Below, in pieces: positions 31,830-43,610 of a stretch of DNA of 64,000 bases. Source of the DNA: Brachypterus glaber (taxonomy: Eukaryota > Arthropoda > Insecta > Coleoptera > Kateretidae); assembly GCA_958510825.1 (NCBI GenBank), contig OY294049.1:7564001-7628000 (forward strand), read 5' to 3'. The notes below the pieces were generated by a model. It saw only the letters and a list, made by a program, of their open reading frames with translations, ran no database searches and was not told the DNA's origin. A program made the position numbers and the translations under genes. The stretch's first letter is position 1, and every line of letters starts with the position of its first letter.

Positions 31830-31986
31830 GAGATGTTTTGAACTTCATCAGAAGGTCTGGCAGATTCAGGAAGAGGGAGGATAGGCAGCAGGTTGGGTAG
31901 GTAATCTTGGGGCAGACAAAAAGGGCCATTGGGCCTACTTGTCAGGCGTCGGAGCCTACCCACCTTTTACTACTACTACTACTACT
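31830..31986 (+). mobile_element. 157-bp retroposon with (TAC)n tail inserted in SINE
   Basis: Flanked by an 11-bp duplication, AGGGGATGCTT, at 31819-31829 and 31987-31997. It is GC-richer than its surroundings and ends in a (TAC)n run. A long target duplication plus a 3' simple-repeat tail indicates retroposition of a truncated LINE or another SINE; I do not recognise the family. Confidence 0.75.
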
Positions 31987-32614
31987 AGGGGATGCTTAAT
32001 TAAGTAGAATAGTACGAGGTTAAAAATACACATAAATAAGTTGTATACAGTCGCCGGACTTTTAGTATTCATTTACCAGGTGACCGCGACTATTTTTATA
32101 TTAAATCGGCATTTTAAGCGATATTTCACTTACCATCATGTCAACGCTATTACAACACAGTGGCAAATCTATACAAAAAATTATAAAAATTTATTACTTA
32201 CAAAAACATATGTATCGTAGGTCTATAATTAGTTTCCGAGATATAGGCATTTTAATAAATTTTGATTTTTACATTTTTAATTAGATGTCAAGTTTTAACA
32301 CTAGTTTAATTTCAATCATAGGTAAAATCAATTTTAATTAATTTTTCTTTTAATACATTTCTGATAATTGTGCAGCCAGAAAAAACAATCTGATAAAGCT
32401 ACAAAGAAAAAACAAAAGGATATGGTTCAAAAATACAGGAAAAGTAAATATCTTATTTTATAAACTTCCCCATTTTTCAACCCGTCTAAAAAAGATACCC
32501 GTTTCGTATATTTATTATTTAATATGTAACTTATTTTTAAAAATTGTAAATTAAGTGAATAACAAAAGTCCGGCCTCTGGTTATATTATAAAAGCACTGA
32601 AAAACTGGTCCTAG

Positions 32615-33118
32615 TACTGCCCTGCTAAAACAATTTGTCCTATGCAAAAATTCACTTTTGTATTGCTTTACACTAGCCCTGTGTGCCTACTAAAATGAAA
32701 TGTCCTATCTTAAACCAAAATCCTAAAAATTAGACTAAGATGTTTGTCCTATGTGGGAAATTTTTAATGTTTTCTAAATAAAATTGTCGTAACTAGTCTT
32801 TACTAGACGAATAAGTCAGGACTAGGACTAACTTTACATATCTTAGTAATTTGATTGGACTTTTTAGATCATTTTGTACTAACTTTCTCAAATAGAACAA
32901 ATGCATTTAGTATGACAATTTATTTTTATGACAAAAAAAATATATATAAATATATTTTTTTCAAAAGATATCACTTATTTTTGATTTAAATAAATCAGAA
33001 CCCAACGCCATATTTATTTAAACGTATTTCAAAAAGTACAAACAAAAACAATAAAACTGGCCATATCTCAAAACATCTAATTTGCAGATAGGACAACTTG
33101 TCTTAGCCGGGCAGAGTA
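32615..33118. mobile_element. ~0.5-kb TIR element, CTGCCC...GCTAA ends
   Basis: CTGCCCTGCTAAAACAATTT...GTCCTAT at left faces its inverse (ATAGGACAACTTGTCTTAGC...GGGCAG) at right over ~30 bp. Inner non-coding copies of TGTCCTAT are present. The 22-bp-stem hairpin at 42927-42989 has related CTGCC...GCTAAG...GTCCTATCT ends. Confidence 0.65.
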
Positions 33119-33554
33119 GCACTTATTTGGTTTTTAGTATTAAGTAAACCACCCTTGGCAACATTGTTTTAGTAAAAAGGCTCTTAATCTTGGGTATAAA
33201 ATTAGCAAATTTTTGTGGTCTGGTGAAAATTGCTTTTAGCATAACATTCAACTGTTTTTCATGCGTCTACCGAATTTATTGGAGGGTTGAGTTTCACAAT
33301 AAAAACGTTCCAAATAAAATATAGAGGCCTTGTTTTATAGATTACATAATATTACATTTTCTTATTTTTTCTCTGTATTGTATAAAAAGCTCAATTTCAA
33401 AAGAAGCAGTGAGAACATGTAATGCATTTTATAGTTTTTTTTGCAGCTGATGCTGTTTTATTATTTTCTAAGATAACACCGGCCCACAAAAAAAAGTTCA
33501 ATTACTATTAACCAGACTATTTTTTTCTTGTAAGATGAATACGTAATAGTTATT

Positions 33555-33680
33555 AATAATACAAGGGCGAAAATTTAAAATTTTCGATTGATTAGGTTTT
33601 TAGAAGCAGACGGCCTCCGGCTCGAAGGTAATAAACCTAGGAATTCAAAATTTTACTTTTCGCCCTATTATACAATATTT
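33555..33680. repeat. Hairpin element, GGGCGAAAA arms and CG-rich apex
   Basis: AAGGGCGAAAATTTAAAATT...AGGTTT pairs with AAACCT...AAAATTTTACTTTTCGCCCT. The centre, ACGGCCTCCGGCTCGAAGG, is GC-rich. Same architecture as 478-580, 18508-18645 and 30247-30360. Confidence 0.7.
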
Positions 33681-33684
33681 TTTA

Positions 33685-35290
33685 TTCAATTTTTACTAAT
33701 TATAATAAATTATTTTTTAAAATTAGCTTAGTGTTTTGATTAATTTGTGTTAAAATGTGGTTGTTATGAAAACATTAATACTTCTGAAACCGTTTTGTAA
33801 ATATTATTAATGTTGAAGTTGATTTTACAATTGAAATTTTGTGTTTGTGATTTATTTTAGTTGATCAATCCAGATTAACCGGTTCACCATATGTTTTGAG
33901 GTTATGTTATAGTATAAATTTTTATGACAATATGTTCTCTTTCCATAATATGTTCAATTTATTATTTACAAGGATGTTCACGCAATTTTAGCTTTGAAAA
34001 AGCCCCGAAAGAGGGGAGAAATGTTAGCCATAAATAAAGTGACACATTAAACCCTTGCCAACAAATTTTTTATTTTTCTACGTACTTTTGCGTTTCATGG
34101 CGTTTTATGTGAATTAAAATCAATTTTAGCGAAAAAAAAAGTTGTCCGTCTGTCTGTCCGGAAAATATTTTAAGCACAATAATTTAAAAACGGTTTAAGC
34201 TAGAGACTTGGCGTATAGATATGTTACCAAAAGTTCTCGCTCCGGGTCTTTTTTGGTTTGGTTTGGGGGGGGAAGGGGGGCAAATGGGAAAAATTACAAT
34301 AATTTTTCACAAAAAATATTTTTAATTGTTTATATTTTTGTGAAATTTGGTACATAGGGGTTTTTGAGTTTGCTCTCCTCCTCCCGGGGTGAAGTGTAGT
34401 TATTTTTACAATATTTTCGTGAAAATTGGTATATAGGGGTTTTTGATGTCGCCGAAACGAAATCTTATGAGGGTTTAGAGGGTTGAAATTATAACTGGAA
34501 AAATTAAATACTACCAGTAAAATAAATAGTAATAATTTTTTCTATACGAATGTTTTTTTATTAGCAATTCAATAAAGTAGAAAAGTTTATATGTAAATAT
34601 TCTGACAAATATTTCCTAAATACTCTGTACTAAATGTGCTTAGTTTTTGAATTATGGGCATTTTACCGGTAAAAAACAGTCAGTCCGACACTGTGATTGT
34701 CTAAATAGATATAGAGCTCGTTTCGTCTGTAAAATATGTAATAAAAATATACATGTATTGAAACATTTTGTAAGTTACCCAATAAATCATAAAATTTGAA
34801 AGCTTTTGGTATAAAAGTTATATTTAATTAAATCTTGTTCTTAAATGTCAATTTATTTAATTTATCGATGTTTTTTAAGTAGTAGAAAGTTTTAAAAGGC
34901 CAAGTCAAATTTCTAAAGTAAACGAAAAAGTTTAACTTTGTTAAATTTAGGGTTATCTTACAGTAATTCTTTAAATTTTCTAGAACACAATGATACCTCT
35001 TACTCTCTAATGAAATAAACTTTAACATAATTTAATTTTAATTCAGTTCTGTATAATTTTAATCTTTTAATCAAAGCGAAATCAAAGCAACATTTAAAAC
35101 AAGAATTGGAACTGTTCTGTTTATTCCTGCGTAAATCGTGAGTATTTATGTTTTTTTATTTTGTACTGTTAAATTTTAAAGTGGAATTGTTGAACGTGTA
35201 AAGTCAATTTTTTTATAAATTTTAAAGATAGATTGAGCTGGCAAACTATCCTATAGAAAATGCCATTATTGGAATTGGAATTATAATTCC
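33685..35290. other. No recognisable gene
   Basis: AT-rich DNA with a GTCCGTCTGTCTGTCC core near 34145 and two similar AAAATTGGTATATAGGGGTTTTTG-like lines near 34350 and 34425 (a diverged ~85-bp direct repeat). No gene seen. Confidence 0.45.
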
Positions 35291-35294
35291 AGGT

Positions 35295-35507
35295 ATGGTC
35301 TGTTTTTTCAAGCAAGATAGTAAATTAAAAATCGCACAGTGAATATTTTTAAAACAGATTCGAATATTGGATGTGCGAATACACTGCGTAGTTTATTTTA
35401 TAAAACATAGCTATATTCTATAAACAAACATATACTATTCAAACCTGTTGTAAAAATATTTACTGTGTAATTTTTAATTTGCTATCTTGCTTTAAAAAAC
35501 AGACCAT
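35295..35507. mobile_element. 213-bp MITE, ATGGTCTGTTTTTT ends
   Basis: Inverted ends of ~50 bp: ATGGTCTG, then GCAAGATAG, AAATTAAAAAT and CACAGTGA, mirrored at the right with small differences. A partial second copy is at 37201-37345. Confidence 0.8.
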
Positions 35508-36309
35508 GTTCTAAATGCGCCAACTGGCCAATAAAAAGAGAGAATGCCTCAGTTTAGTTAGTAATAATTATTTACTCATTAACTCAGTAAAGCAAAATTT
35601 TATCCACAATTATTTATTTAAACTAATAAAAATGATTGACTAATATTTAACAACGGTTTTCTTTATTTTATTTTTTTTTTGGCTTTCTGTTTTCGTTGCA
35701 TAAATCTTTTATGCACATAAAAAGCCTCGTAAAAAGCTAAACCACCACAAGATAATCTGATTCGCCTGATTTTTTGCTCTTTATGTAATCTAGACGAGAT
35801 CTAGTGTATAAACCCTTTATTTTGTTGGCAACATTGGTTTAACCAGTTAACAAAAACCGTACTTCTGAATTCTTGATTTGTAAATAGATAGTTTAACTTT
35901 TCATGATTTTCCGATTCTTTGTACATCAAGGTTCTGTAAAGTAAGTTACTTAATACTAAAAATATCTTCTTATTTTCCTTTGCTTTTTATTTTTGATTTA
36001 AAATTTATCGATAATATTCATTGGTTTATACACACATAAAAATAATATCTTAATCCAATAAAAATAATTTAAATGAATATAATATTATATATTATATAAT
36101 AATTATATACAATTAATTATATATAAATATAATATTATTCTGTTTCATTAAAATTAAGATTAATTTTCATTCGATAATGACGAAACTTTGATGATTTATA
36201 TCATTTTACTTACTTACATACTTACTTCATCCATACGCTTTCTGTAGGTACCCTTTTGGTGGTAAGTTAAAATTACTTTAATTATAGGGACCAAAAACAA
36301 AAAAGCTAT

Positions 36310-36510
36310 AATTTTCAATTTTTTTTTTATTTTTTTCGTTTTTCGCAAAAAGGAAAATTAAAAAAAAAATCAAAAATTTCAAAACAATTTAATTTAAAAA
36401 AAAATTCAAAAAAAAAATTTAATTTTTTTAAATTTTGTTGAAAAAAAAAGTTTTTTTCAAAAATTGTTCCTTTTTCAAAAAAGGTCTTTTTTTTCGAATT
36501 TTTTTTTAAG
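36310..36510. repeat. A/T homopolymer-rich low-complexity tract
   Basis: About 200 bp of poly-A and poly-T runs with scattered TTTTTCAAAA words. The ORF across it is phenylalanine/lysine-rich junk. Confidence 0.8.
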
Positions 36511-36897
36511 TATTTGGGAAAATGCAATATACGATCCACTGAATATATAATGAAATACGTAGCATTACATATCTTCACGGCTTGTTTTTATCTGTGTCAA
36601 GATTTCGGCTTATTTACTTAGTAGCATGTTTTGAGCCTGTAAGTCGGATATTGTTTCTATCCATGCTTAACTTTTTCTAGCAAGAAATAGTTCTAGCTTA
36701 TTTATGGCCCTTATTTGTTCCTTAAATAACATCAAATGTCGTTTAGTCAAAGGATTTAATTAAATTACTCATTTTGAGTGGAATTTAGGTATGTCATCTA
36801 TCAATAAGTATATTAATAATGGTTGACACACCAATGCAGAACAGGGTCCATTTATAAATAGATCATGGTCTATAATTGATGAATTATTATACTCTTT

Positions 36898-37115
36898 ACA
36901 GTCTTTAACTAGAAGAGTAATTAGTAATTATTGATCACAGATTTTAACTAGAAGTGTAATTAGTAATTATTAATTATAGTCTTTAACTAGAAGAATTATT
37001 AGTAATTTAGTTCCTCAGCTATAAGAGTAATTAGTAATTATTAATTACGGTCTTTAACTAGAAGTGTAATTAGTAATTATTAATTACAGTCTTTAACTAG
37101 AAGGGTAATTTCCAT
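36898..37115. repeat. Minisatellite, ~44-bp unit, five to six copies
   Basis: Degenerate head-to-tail units of TCTTTAACTAGAAG, TGTAATTAGTAATTATTAAT and ACAG. Some copies are shortened (near 37000). Confidence 0.85.
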
Positions 37116-37200
37116 AAAGTTCGTCACGCAAATTGACCAAAATTCATATACTTCGTACCCGGTTTCTCTCGTTATTAAATGCTGTAGAGATTTTATACTT

Positions 37201-37345
37201 TGAATAGTATATGTTTCTGTATAGAATATAGTTATGTTTTATAAAATAAACTAAGCCGTAATTCGCACATCCAATATTCGAATCTGTTTTTTAAATAATC
37301 ACTGTGCGATTTTTAATTTACTATCTTGCTGAACAAACAGACCAT
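37201..37345. mobile_element. Truncated copy of the 35295 MITE
   Basis: Inverted relative to 35295-35507; it retains one terminus (ACAGACCAT at 37337-37345) and the CGCACATCCAATATTCGAATC interior, and stops in the middle at AGTATATGTTT. Confidence 0.75.
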
Positions 37346-37349
37346 AGTT

Positions 37350-39410
37350 ATTATAAGTGTTATATGTTATTTTAAGTTATTATGAGTACAGATTTAGATT
37401 TTAAAATGTATAATGTAAATATGGTGTAAAAAGTAAAAATGCATTAATCATTACAATAAAACCTAAAATAAAAATAATTATTTTTTACACGATATATTCG
37501 GTAAAAGTACACAATATATCTTGGATTATTACCGTAGGTATCAGTAAATTATAACAAATTACAAGATATATCATTTAATTTTACAAGATATATTATTTAA
37601 TTTTACAAGTATACTGTAATTTATTTTACCTTATATATACTGTAATAATAAATTACAGGATATATCTGGATCACAAAAGATGCCACAATTTTCACCAGTG
37701 TATTATGAAAAACTCTTGTACGCTGCGAAGAGTATTTATTAATTATCTTCACGGGTTGTTTCTAGTAGGTACTGATAAGTGAGTGACAGTGGCCTCTAAC
37801 AAAAACCTACTTTAGTGAAAAGCTCGGTTTCCTAGCATTATCTATATTCAATAAGGAGCTTTTGGAACTGTTAATCCCAGATAACTTCAGATGATAATAC
37901 GGTTCTAAGGTTCTCAATTCTTAGTTGTAACTTTGGCAAACTTTCCTCATCATTAATTATAATTACAGCCCTTTTGTCCATTTCGTTTATTAAACGTGCT
38001 TTACGGAAGGATAATAATCTGGCAGATTACGTTAAAAAAAAGCGAAACCAAATTAAGGCAAGTAAACGGCCCATTTCACCGCTATAATTTTGCAGAGTTA
38101 ATTATAATTATTGTACAAATTGTTATATACCTTTCCCTTCGAGTTTGATGTAAGGTGGGTGACCCAATTATTACCATATTCCTTATATTGCCACCACTCT
38201 TAAATTTATTAGTTCGTTCATAGTTGGCACTGCCAAAAAGATTCCTGTAAATATGATGTATAAAAACTTGTAAAATTGTGTTGACTGTCGCAAGCTGAGT
38301 AGCATGGATTATTGCAGGGCAAGAAGGTAATAAGGTAGGCACAAACGTGCACTTTCTTGACCCATATTGTGTTTCACTTAATAAAGAAGCGAAAAGGTAA
38401 TTTTTAAAGATTTTTGTATATGTAGCTGTGTTCCTAATATTTCCACTTGAAATAGTTGAACCAAAAAATCTCAAAAACAAAAAAAAAAAAAACAAGAAAA
38501 GAAAGTTAAAAAGAAATCAGTGAGTTCTGAATATCGGTTCTGCTTTTTATTCGAAGAGAATCGCCTGGCCGATTGAGATTGCTAAAAACGACAAATTGTT
38601 ATTATATTTAAGTTCCCAAATTGTACCTACAAACAGCTTAAATTGTCATTGTGCTAGAATATTTTCTTATTAGTTTGTTAATTAGTTTAAGAGGGTTAAA
38701 AACTTAAAAATATTTAAAAAAAAACACATTATTCTGTAATATAAAACATAAAAAACAAGTAACGGGGTATCACCCTTAGATTTGATGAAAATCCACCCCC
38801 AGAGAGAGGGTTAAACTACCCCCCACGCACCAAAAAAGGTAGTAGATCATAAAGTATCTCAAGAAAAATCGAGTTAAAGGGATCCAGTCAGTTATGTTTA
38901 ATAAAAGTGAGATAGTTTGGTATAAAATTCAATTCAAGTACCCCTAGTTGACCCTTTGTTTAAGAGAATATTTAGCTTCTAGAACAATAAATCTTGCTTT
39001 TTGCACAAGTTCATGACCACAGACAAAAATTTTGAGCACTTATACGTTACATTTTATCAATTCCAATCGAAGTTACAGATGTTTGAAAAAGAGGCTAAAA
39101 AACTCTTTTTTTCCGTCACATTTTAAATCCAGTAAAACATAAAATGCCTTAACATGGCAATAATTGGCTCACCCACCTTACAGTTATTTTTTTACTGCGT
39201 GAATCTAGTAAATTCGGAACGTCATAAAACTCAAATATTTTTTTACCGTGAACAACGTGAAAATTTACTTATAATTAAGTACTAAGACATTGGATCTTCG
39301 TAAAATTTTCAAAGTAATATAAAACTAAATTTTGCCGTTATATACAGTACGTGTGCATAAGATCTCCCATAGTAAAGTGAACTAGAGTTATAAACACGGC
39401 AACAGCGTGT
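37350..39410. other. No recognisable gene
   Basis: AT-rich DNA. Near 37500-37670 there are several AAGATATAT/ATAATTTAATTTTACAA words, a weak short repeat. The longest open frame (38082-38495, minus) shows no domain and I do not call it. Confidence 0.45.
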
Positions 39411-39415
39411 CGAGT

Positions 39416-39436
39416 ATAATAATAATAATAATAATA
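39416..39436 (+). repeat. (TAA)n left of truncated Dong/R4 copy
   Basis: About seven TAA units abutting the 5' truncation point. Confidence 0.85.
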
Positions 39437-40441
39437 GTTGGAGCCTTTATCTTCAGGGCAGCATCGAGAGCAGCTGAAGAACTCGGTCTCATATTCGACT
39501 TTGAACGGGAAAACCCATACTCTGTCACTAAGTTGGGTCCCGTTCAATTAAAAACCCACATCAAAACTGCAGAGTATTCAATGCTTTGGCAGTCACACAT
39601 GGATAAGCCAATGCATGGAATCTTCTTTAAGACCATAGAAGACCTTGACTTATCCAAAATACTGAAATATTCCTTTCTAAGGTCAGGTGGGTTAAAGTCG
39701 GACACCGAGGGATTCATAATTGCTTGCCAAGATGGTGTTTTTAACACATTAGTCTTCAGGAGTCGCGTTATGAGAATGCAGGTTCCTGATACCAACTGCA
39801 GGGCCTGTCGAAAAATGCCAGAGACGATCATGCATTTACTTTCTGCATGTTCCACATATGCGGTGTGGGAATATATTCGCAGACATAACGAGGCTTTACG
39901 AGTGCTTTATTACTTATTCAGGCACTCGTATGGGTTAGACGAAACACCAGTGTTGCTCTATGCTCCGGCTGATATTGAGTCCGTGGTGGAGAATGATAGA
40001 TGCCGCATATATTGGAACTATGCATTCTCCATCCTAAGGCATAAGCAATAAGCCAGATACCGTCCTCCTCGACCACAATGCCAAAACAATGTTTGTTCTT
40101 GAGTTCTGAAGCAGAAGGACAAGCGGACGAAATATCAGGATCTTCTTTTTCAACTCCGCAGACTGTATCCAGACCACTCTATAAAACTAGTGGTGCTTAT
40201 TATTGGATCCCTTGGTGGTATAAATGACAGCTTTCTCTCTAACCTCAAAACCATACCGGCATGTCGCGACTGAGCCGAAATTCTGGCTGGACACATGCAG
40301 AAAGCAGTAATCCTAATTTACTCAGAGCTCACGATAACCGGTCACGGTAGAGGCTTACTCCAGAGAGCGGTTGCCGCAATTTCCCCGCACGTCACCTCGG
40401 TCATCGGAGGACGAGGTGGACCTGTCGAGTTTTATTTCAAA
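39437..40441 (+). pseudogene. 5'-truncated, frameshifted Dong/R4-like copy
   Basis: Homologous to the C-terminal ~300 codons of the element at 10495-14156, from VGAFIFRAASRAAEELG to the 3' end TTTATTTCAAA. The first ~200 residues are open, including the CRACRKMPETIMHLLSAC zinc motif. At IYWNYAFS an insertion shifts the frame, and a deletion removes part of the nuclease region near 40100. It sits between TAA arrays (39416-39436 and 40442-40484), oriented with TAA on the coding strand, as in the longer copy. Confidence 0.85.
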
Positions 40442-40488
<47 letters not shown>

Positions 40489-40510
40489 AAATAATAATAA
40501 AAATAATAAA
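40442..40510 (+). repeat. (TAA)n right of truncated Dong/R4 copy
   Basis: Imperfect TAA array with AAATAA interruptions directly after the element 3' end. Confidence 0.85.
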
Positions 40511-41319
40511 AAAAGTAAAATAAAATTAGCAACGTCTTAACACATATTGGTATTCAAAAAATTAAAATGAATATGAAAAGATAAATATTTTAAGATAAAA
40601 TGGTATCTAAGTATTTTACTGCCGGTAACTTGTTTGAGGTAGTAAAGAAAACAATCATCAGTACAAGTATAGTTATCCGCATGAAAGAAAGTCTCCGACT
40701 AAAGGGGGAGGAATCATTCGCGCTCTCTTCTTTCCTTCAAGAGCGTTATAAGGCGTGCGCAACTCGCATCAGTGAGCATAGACTCACTGCCCCAACTTTC
40801 AATTCAGATCAAGTATTTTTTTAGATAAATGAGCCATAGGCTGCGCCTGTCTCTTAAAGACCCAAACAAACTATTGATGATGATGAAGGCGTGCGTGCCT
40901 ACAACGGTCCTCCCACTTGCACACGCATTCTAATAGTTCCCGTAGCCACAGATCCGTGCGTCAAACTATATAAGGTAAACAGAAGTTTTGATAAAATGGA
41001 AAAAAGTAAATAAATGTATAGAAACAAATAAATAAATGTAAAGAAAGGCAGTACGCGCGTTGATTTGGCAACGTGGTAGCATTATTGTCAGTATACTGGG
41101 CGAATTTCCAGTACTCGCATAGGCGCCGCGTCGAATCTAGCGTTGACGCGAGGTTTTAAATATTTACATTTTTATTTCTTTTTATATTGATTTTTTTAAT
41201 GATTCCATTTAAACAATTAAGGTGGGAAAAAAAGTTATCGATAAATAAACATTAAAAACTTTCGTATTCTTAAAAGATAAAAATCGAATGTCTGTTTTGA
41301 AAAAACACCGATATATAAA

Positions 41320-41660
41320 TACATATGTATAGTTAATATGTATATTCAATATTGTTGTGTGTAACAAATTAGTCGTCAAATGTTTCGATTTAGTGACCTT
41401 TATAAAAATTTCCCTCATAATTCGGCAAAATTATTTCGTAAGCCTATGTTTTTTGTTTATTTTCAACGTTGATGAGTCATAACTGAGTTTACGCTGACTA
41501 CTGATTATTAGTATTATACGGTAGTTTCGAATTTCCCAAAATCGCCAAAAAACGTCATAAACAAAAAATTCTTGGATGCAAATATGTTTCATGAAAAAAT
41601 GAGAAACTTTGAGAATATCCGTCTGTATGCTGTCTGTCCGTCCTATGTTACGTTTTTTGT
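41320..41660. repeat. Dispersed repeat blocks, inverted relative to 1-80 and 1036-1125
   Basis: Two blocks, 41322-41415 and 41571-41656, match the window's first kilobase in inverse orientation (see those entries). A further GTCTGTCCGTCC core is present. Confidence 0.55.
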
Positions 41661-42699
41661 AAACACAATAACTCAAGAACGAATAATCCGATCAACTTGA
41701 ATTTTTCAGGAAAAATCAAGTTCCTCGAGGGGAATATACAGAACGAGAAATCAAAAATTTGCTTCCAGCCGCTACGAAAAACAACGCAAACATTGTTTTA
41801 TTATTTTACATCAAGAACAGCGTCTACAAGCAAAACTCCAGCAGTAACTGCTCCACTGCCACCGCAAGAAAAAAACATTTTTTTTATATAAAATTAGAGT
41901 GTGACACATGGGGGGGCAAGGCATTGTGACAATGTGGGGGATGGGGGAGGGGGGTTCTAAAATCACCTAAAAAAGTGTGACGTATTTTATGGACCACCCC
42001 TTATAATATTACAGGGCTTACGCGCTTTGAATAGTATAATAATTAGTAGGTAGACATATTTTGCCTCTGGATTAGTCTTTTGATAGCTTTGTGTGCAACA
42101 TTTTGTACAAGAATTATTGATCTCACGGGTAACGTTATTAAGATCAAATTCACGATATATTAAACCTTTTATACGTGAATAATATAATTTATAAAATCCC
42201 TAGAATGTATGCATTTTAAAGGATTAAACTCTAATTTATTAGTCTAAAATTAAGTTCTGTGTTTATGTATAATAATAATATAATATTATTGGGAAATTTC
42301 ATAAAACACGAATTTTTGAAAAATTTTAAAATTTTTGGTGTCCCCCGTCGTGTAAAAAATACAAAAAAATTAAATTCTGTGCCAAATTTCATCTCGGAAA
42401 ATTAAAATTAGGTTCTACTTTATTGGAACTTGGCGAAAAAATAAAAACTATAATTTTTTCTTATATTATTTTTTGTTAATTAAATGTGCCGATAAACAAT
42501 GTCATGATAAATTGATACATTTCAGGTTAAAAGTACTAATTTATTTTTTTTTTGAGCCTGAAATATTATATTTACATTTTTCAGACGTTACGACATGGCT
42601 TATTTTGAAAAATTCGTGTTTTATTAAATACCCTAATAATGTAGATTCATATATAAGGTAGAATCATTTTATTGCACCTAAGTGATAAAATTCCATTTA

Positions 42700-42808
42700 A
42701 TTGTTAGGTTAATATGTTAATATGCATGAAACAGTGTTAGGTATAAACTACCTTCAAATGAAGGTCCCTGTATCACTATAAAATAAATAAATAAATAAAT
42801 AAATAAAT
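42700..42808 (+). mobile_element. LINE 3' end with (AAAT)n tail
   Basis: ACCTTCAAATGAAGGTCCCTGTA, then CACTAT and (AAAT)n. ACCTTCAAATGAAGGT can form a small stem. A related 3' end (ACCTTTAAATAAAGGTCCATGTA and an AAAC-type tail) is at 45930-46060, so this is a family terminus; the rest of the LINE is absent. Confidence 0.6.
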
Positions 42809-42916
42809 ATATTTTTTTACTACTAGCGTTAGAAGTCACCATTATTTAGCTAGTTTTTAAGCGAGAAATTATTTTCTTTTATCTAGAGCAATAATAAAAT
42901 AAAATTTTCTACTATT

Positions 42917-42996
42917 ACACTGCCTTGCTAAGCTGAAAGGTCCTATCTGTGTATGTTAAACCTATTTAGATAGGACCTTTCAGCTTAGCACGGTAT
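42917..42996. repeat. Perfect 22-bp-stem hairpin (mini-MITE)
   Basis: Arms 42927-42948 and 42968-42989 are exact inverse complements around a 19-base loop. The outer CTGCC and GGTA continue partly paired. The GTCCTATCT and GCTAAG blocks relate it to the TIR element at 32615-33118. Size and shape resemble a miRNA precursor, but relation to a MITE is the simpler reading. Confidence 0.75.
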
Positions 42997-43256
42997 TCCA
43001 TAGAATTTGAAAGTGCAAATTTTAAAATTGTTTATATGCAATATTTTTGTTATGAAAATTTCATATAATTGTTGATGTCTAAATTTTACATATCTAATTT
43101 AAAATTAATCTATTTTTTATTAATAGCCTAATAAAATTATATTTTACATAGCATAATGCACCCTAAAAAATTAATAAAATTTTTCCAATCGAAACCCTTT
43201 TTTACGAAATTAAGTTACAGTTCGTTTCAAACAAGAAATTCCAGTTATAATTTATG

Positions 43257-43387
43257 TATTATTCCATCAATCTATTTTCTAATCATCGTACAGAGTGATA
43301 TTGGTAAAATGACAGTTTCGGGCTGCTGGCCCTCTTCAGTACCAAGAGTCAACTCTGCACGCTGATTAAGAAAACGTTTTTAGACTT
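43257..43387 (-). repeat. 131-bp direct repeat, copy 1 (ribozyme-bearing)
   Basis: Nearly identical to 43611-43741, offset by 354 bp. The visible differences are in the bases at 43307-43310, inside the ribozyme. The 223-bp spacer is not repeated within the window. Confidence 0.92.
43287..43361 (-). ncRNA. Hammerhead ribozyme type I, copy 1, probably weakened
   Basis: Read on the minus strand it has the same stem I (CGUGCAGAGU with ACUCUGUACG, and UUGGUA with UACCAA), the core CUGAAGA, stem II GGGC/GCCC with CAGCA loop, and GAAA as copy 2. Two changes hit the cleavage region: stem III becomes ACU/AUU, with a C-U mismatch, and the nucleotide at the cleavage site is U rather than C. The triplet is UUU instead of GUC. 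Such a site is allowed by the NUH rule but usually cuts poorly. The predicted cut would lie between 43307 and 43306. Confidence 0.8.
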
Positions 43388-43610
43388 TACTCGCAAAAGG
43401 AATATAGCCATTAGATTGATGTAGACTTGTGCGCCATCTATTTCTAGATGTAGACAACTACTCATACCTCTCCTTATCTGGAGACTTTGAATGGTAGCAA
43501 GTTGAAGACTTGTGTGTCTCAAGCAAATAGTACCACTAACGGGTGGTTAGACGTAAAATTAGTAAGGACAGAAATTTTTAATTTTAAACAAAATTATAAA
43601 AATATTAATT

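Larger units (their letters stand above)
30719..32035 (+). mobile_element. tRNA-derived SINE, copy 2, twice interrupted
   Basis: SINE pieces lie at 30719-30749, 31639-31829 and 31987-32035. They match copy 3 (46481-46745): A box GATTAGCTCAGCGGTC, B box GAGTTCAAACCTC, then the shared body. A TIR element (30750-31638) interrupts it between GGCATC and GATATAGC, and a retroposon (31830-31986) interrupts the AGGGGATGCTT block. Both breaks are exact against the intact copy. Confidence 0.88.

Noticed and set aside
38082..38495. 137-codon host gene
   Set aside because: Low-complexity start, no domain, and composition like the surrounding non-coding DNA.
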